The notes below the pieces were generated by a model. That model saw only the letters and a list, made by a program, of their open reading frames with translations, made no database searches and was not told the DNA's origin. A stretch of 8,241 nucleotides of DNA from Allobrachymonas sp. (GTDB taxonomy: Bacteria; Pseudomonadota; Gammaproteobacteria; Burkholderiales; Burkholderiaceae_C): NCBI GenBank assembly GCA_018054915.1, contig JAGPIR010000046.1, positions 1 through 8,241 on the forward strand, in the 5' to 3' direction. Made by a program: the position numbers and the translations under genes. Below, one piece after another: positions 6,711 through 8,241 of this stretch (positions within the stretch are counted from its first letter, which is position 1; each line of letters opens with the position of its first letter).

Positions 6711-6727
6711 GGGATACGGTGCATCCC
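6711..6727. repeat. short inverted repeat in the ribBA-tcdA divergent region
   Basis: GGGAT at 6711-6715 and ATCCC at 6723-6727 form a perfect 5-bp stem with a 7-base loop (ACGGTGC). It lies about 70 bases upstream of the ribBA start. It could be a small leader hairpin or an operator half-site pair, or chance in GC-rich DNA. It does not resemble the FMN riboswitch core, and the short TTT after it is too weak to call a terminator. Confidence 0.2.
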
Positions 6728-6777
6728 TTTCTGCTGGAGCCAAATATCTCCGGATGGCGTACGGTTGATTCAGCCGA

Positions 6778-6783
6778 TAGAAT
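6778..6783 (+). promoter_or_regulatory. candidate -10 element (TAGAAT) for the tcdA-tsaD run
   Basis: TAGAAT matches the sigma-70 -10 consensus at five of six positions and sits 35 bases before the GTG start of tcdA, in an AT-richer patch of the divergent intergenic region. The hexamer at 17-base spacing (TGGCGT, 6755-6760) is a poor -35. Transcription would start near 6790, right at the in-frame TTG at 6791. The call rests on the -10 match and location only. Confidence 0.35.
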
Positions 6784-6817
6784 TTTGCTCTTGTCTTTCC
6801 CGCTTGAGCCGTTTGAC

Positions 6818-7594
6818 GTGTCATCTCTTCCCATTCATTCTTCCCGGCGCTTTGGCGGCGTCCTGCGCCTGTACGGCGCGGCGGGCGCTGATGCGATTGC
6901 CCGCGCGCATGTGGCCGTAGCAGGCATCGGTGGCGTGGGATCCTGGGCCGCAGAAGCGCTGGCGCGCAGCGGCGTCGGGCAAATCACGCTGATCGACCTG
7001 GACCACGTAGCCGAATCCAACATCAACCGTCAAATACACGCCACCGACGCCACGCTCGGCCAGGCCAAGGTGCTGGCCATGCAGGCGCGCATTGCCGGGT
7101 TTCATCCGCACTGCCGGGTGCACACCGTTGACGCCTTCGTGGAACCGGACAACTGGCCCGCAGTGTTGCCTGCGCCGGTAGATGCCGTGATTGACGCCTG
7201 CGACCAGATGGCGGCAAAAACCGCCATGGCAGCTTGGGCGCGGGCCGAAAAAACCCCATTCATCACCGTGGGCGCCGCAGGCGGCAAACAAAGCCCCTGG
7301 CTGGTCGAGGTGGATGACCTAACCCGTGCCACGCACGACCCCCTGCTGGCACAATTGCGCCAGCGTCTGCGCAAATGGCATCAGGGGCCACGAGATGGCA
7401 AACCCTTTGGCGTTACTTGTGTCTTCAGCCGCGAAACCGTGCAGCGGCCGGCTGTTGCGGGCTGCGAAGCCGACGCCCTGGACAGCAACCTTAACTGTCA
7501 GGGCTACGGTTCATCGGTGACCGTGACAGCTACTTTCGGACTGTGCGCCGCCGGATGGGTGCTGCAGCAACTAGCAAGACAGGCCAAAGCATGA
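6818..7594 (+). CDS. tcdA: tRNA threonylcarbamoyladenosine dehydratase TcdA
   Basis: TcdA (also CsdL/YgdL) is an E1-like ThiF/MoeB-family enzyme that uses ATP to cyclise t6A at tRNA position 37 to ct6A. The product from this start is 258 residues (E. coli 268). The family opening RRFGGVLRLYG is followed by the nucleotide loop GIGGVGSWAAEALARSGVG (GxGGxG at 36-41), ITLIDLDHVAESNINRQIHA (54-75), VIDACDQMAAK, TVGAAGGK and VTCVFSRE. The C-terminal GSSVTVTATFGLCAAG also fits. There is no in-frame ATG near the beginning. GTG at 6818 gives the family-like N-terminus and is chosen; TTG at 6791 would add nine residues and GTG at 6659 would add 53 that lack similarity. No strong ribosome binding site is seen. 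The stop overlaps the ATG of a small ORF (ATGA), which in turn leads into tsaD, the enzyme that makes TcdA's substrate. Confidence 0.92.
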   Translation: MSSLPIHSSRRFGGVLRLYGAAGADAIARAHVAVAGIGGVGSWAAEALARSGVGQITLIDLDHVAESNINRQIHATDATLGQAKVLAMQARIAGFHPHCRVHTVDAFVEPDNWPAVLPAPVDAVIDACDQMAAKTAMAAWARAEKTPFITVGAAGGKQSPWLVEVDDLTRATHDPLLAQLRQRLRKWHQGPRDGKPFGVTCVFSRETVQRPAVAGCEADALDSNLNCQGYGSSVTVTATFGLCAAGWVLQQLARQAKA

Positions 7595-7692
7595 AACCAC
7601 CCATTCGCCGCCATGCCTACAAACGCCCCGGTGAAGCGTTGATGCATCTGTCGCCATTTATTGAAACAGCTTCCTGTTGGTTGCCTGCATGA
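7591..7692 (+). CDS. possible 33-residue ORF linking tcdA and tsaD by ATGA overlaps at both ends
   Basis: An ATG at 7591 overlaps the tcdA stop as ATGA, and its own TGA (7690-7692) overlaps the tsaD ATG at 7689 as ATGA. The 33 codons begin MKPPIRRHAYKRPGEA, a strongly basic half, and continue to a hydrophobic, Trp- and Cys-containing end (SCWLPA). A purine-rich GACAGG with AGG seven bases before the ATG could act as a ribosome binding site. I do not recognise the peptide. It may be a real small protein, a leader whose translation hands ribosomes to tsaD (which has no ribosome binding site at 7689), or a chance open frame of 99 bases. The double overlap is the main reason to list it. Confidence 0.35.
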   Translation: MKPPIRRHAYKRPGEALMHLSPFIETASCWLPA

Positions 7693-8241
7693 ACAATGTC
7701 TCTGTTACTGCCGCTGCAATGACCGAACCCGCGCTGGTGCTGGGCGTTGAATCGTCATGCGATGAAACCGGCGTGGCCCTTGCGCAAATCCTGCCCCACG
7801 CGGCCATTCCCCGGTTGCTGGCCCAGGGCCTGCACAGCCAGATCGACATGCACCAGGCCTACGGCGGCGTGGTGCCGGAACTGGCCAGCCGCGACCACAT
7901 CCGCCGGGTGGTGCCACTGGTGCGCCAGGTCATGCGGCAGGCTGGCTGCGAACTGGCCGATCTGCATGCCATTGCTTTCACACGGGGGCCCGGACTGGCC
8001 GGCGCCTTGCTTGTTGGCGCCGGTGTGGCCTGCGCGCTGGCTGCCGCGCTGGACAAGCCCGTGATCGGTGTGCACCATCTCGAAGGGCACTTGCTGTCGC
8101 CTTTCCTGAGCGAGGACCCGCCACAATTTCCCTTCGTGGCATTGCTGGTTTCCGGTGGCCATACCCAGCTCATGCGGGTGGACGGCGTGGCGCAATATGC
8201 CTTGCTCGGAGAAACCATCGACGACGCCGCAGGCGAGGCTT
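7689..8241 (+). CDS. tsaD: tRNA N6-adenosine threonylcarbamoyltransferase TsaD (3' end outside window)
   Basis: TsaD (YgjD/Gcp/Kae1 family, ASKHA fold) transfers the threonylcarbamoyl group from threonylcarbamoyl-AMP to A37 of ANN-decoding tRNAs, working with TsaB and TsaE after TsaC makes the intermediate. 184 residues are visible of a usual ~340. The N-terminal GVESSCDETGVAL (19-31), GGVVPELASRDH (59-70), FTRGPGLAGALLVG (97-110), the metal-binding H130 and H134 in HHLEGHLLSPF, and LVSGGHTQL (153-161) are all intact. The last visible residues read DDAAGEA, as in the family. The ATG at 7689 is taken because it overlaps the preceding small ORF; an in-frame ATG at 7719 would start ten residues later and gives a length before the ESSCDET motif closer to E. 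coli. Neither has a good ribosome binding site. The gene runs off the right edge. Confidence 0.95.
   Translation, partial: MNNVSVTAAAMTEPALVLGVESSCDETGVALAQILPHAAIPRLLAQGLHSQIDMHQAYGGVVPELASRDHIRRVVPLVRQVMRQAGCELADLHAIAFTRGPGLAGALLVGAGVACALAAALDKPVIGVHHLEGHLLSPFLSEDPPQFPFVALLVSGGHTQLMRVDGVAQYALLGETIDDAAGEA

Noticed and set aside
6640..6724. Longer ribBA starting at ATG 6724
   Set aside because: The 28 extra residues do not resemble RibB N-termini, and the AAAGGG before that ATG is directly adjacent to it, too close to serve as a ribosome binding site.
6641..6817. FMN riboswitch upstream of ribBA
   Set aside because: I read the minus strand of the leader for the conserved RFN core and stems and did not find them. 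The only structure is a 5-bp hairpin at 6711-6727.

Overview
The window is a dense, GC-rich (roughly 60% by eye) chromosomal segment of housekeeping genes. Protein signatures point to a Gram-negative betaproteobacterium, most likely Burkholderiales and perhaps Comamonadaceae. The main signs are the RibBA-type protein with a zinc-less C-terminal domain, the NusB with an N-terminal extension, the ribBA-ribH-nusB order, and the Kdo and LptC genes of an LPS-making outer membrane. The taxonomic call is inference from remembered family features. No mobile elements, CRISPR arrays, tRNA or rRNA genes, or phage genes were seen.

Layout. (1) Positions 1-3865, plus strand: the 3' part of a YggS-type PLP-binding protein, then kdsD and kdsC (two steps of Kdo synthesis), lptC (inner-membrane LPS transport) and an SDR-family oxidoreductase. 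kdsC and lptC overlap by ATGA, and kdsC starts right after kdsD, so kdsD-kdsC-lptC-SDR reads as one operon. lptA and lptB, which follow lptC in the classical locus, are not here. (2) Positions 3899-6640, minus strand: ribBA (really a RibB plus a degenerate RibA-like domain), ribH, nusB and a YbgC-type thioesterase, read in that order. This operon runs head-on into the SDR gene with a 33-base gap. (3) Positions 6641-6817: a divergent intergenic region holding a plausible promoter for the rightward genes. (4) Positions 6818-8241, plus strand: tcdA, a possible 33-codon linking ORF, and the 5' part of tsaD.

How the genes work together. The left block supplies Kdo and part of the machinery that exports LPS. 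The middle block makes 3,4-dihydroxy-2-butanone 4-phosphate (RibB) and condenses it into lumazine (RibH), alongside an antitermination factor and a thioesterase. The right block pairs the enzyme that installs t6A at tRNA A37 (TsaD) with the one that cyclises it to ct6A (TcdA).

This is largely a conventional region. I do not see an obvious undescribed system. The best candidates for a second look are the small ORF joined by ATGA overlaps to both tcdA and tsaD, the replacement of lptA/lptB by an SDR gene, and the apparently leaderless start of kdsD.
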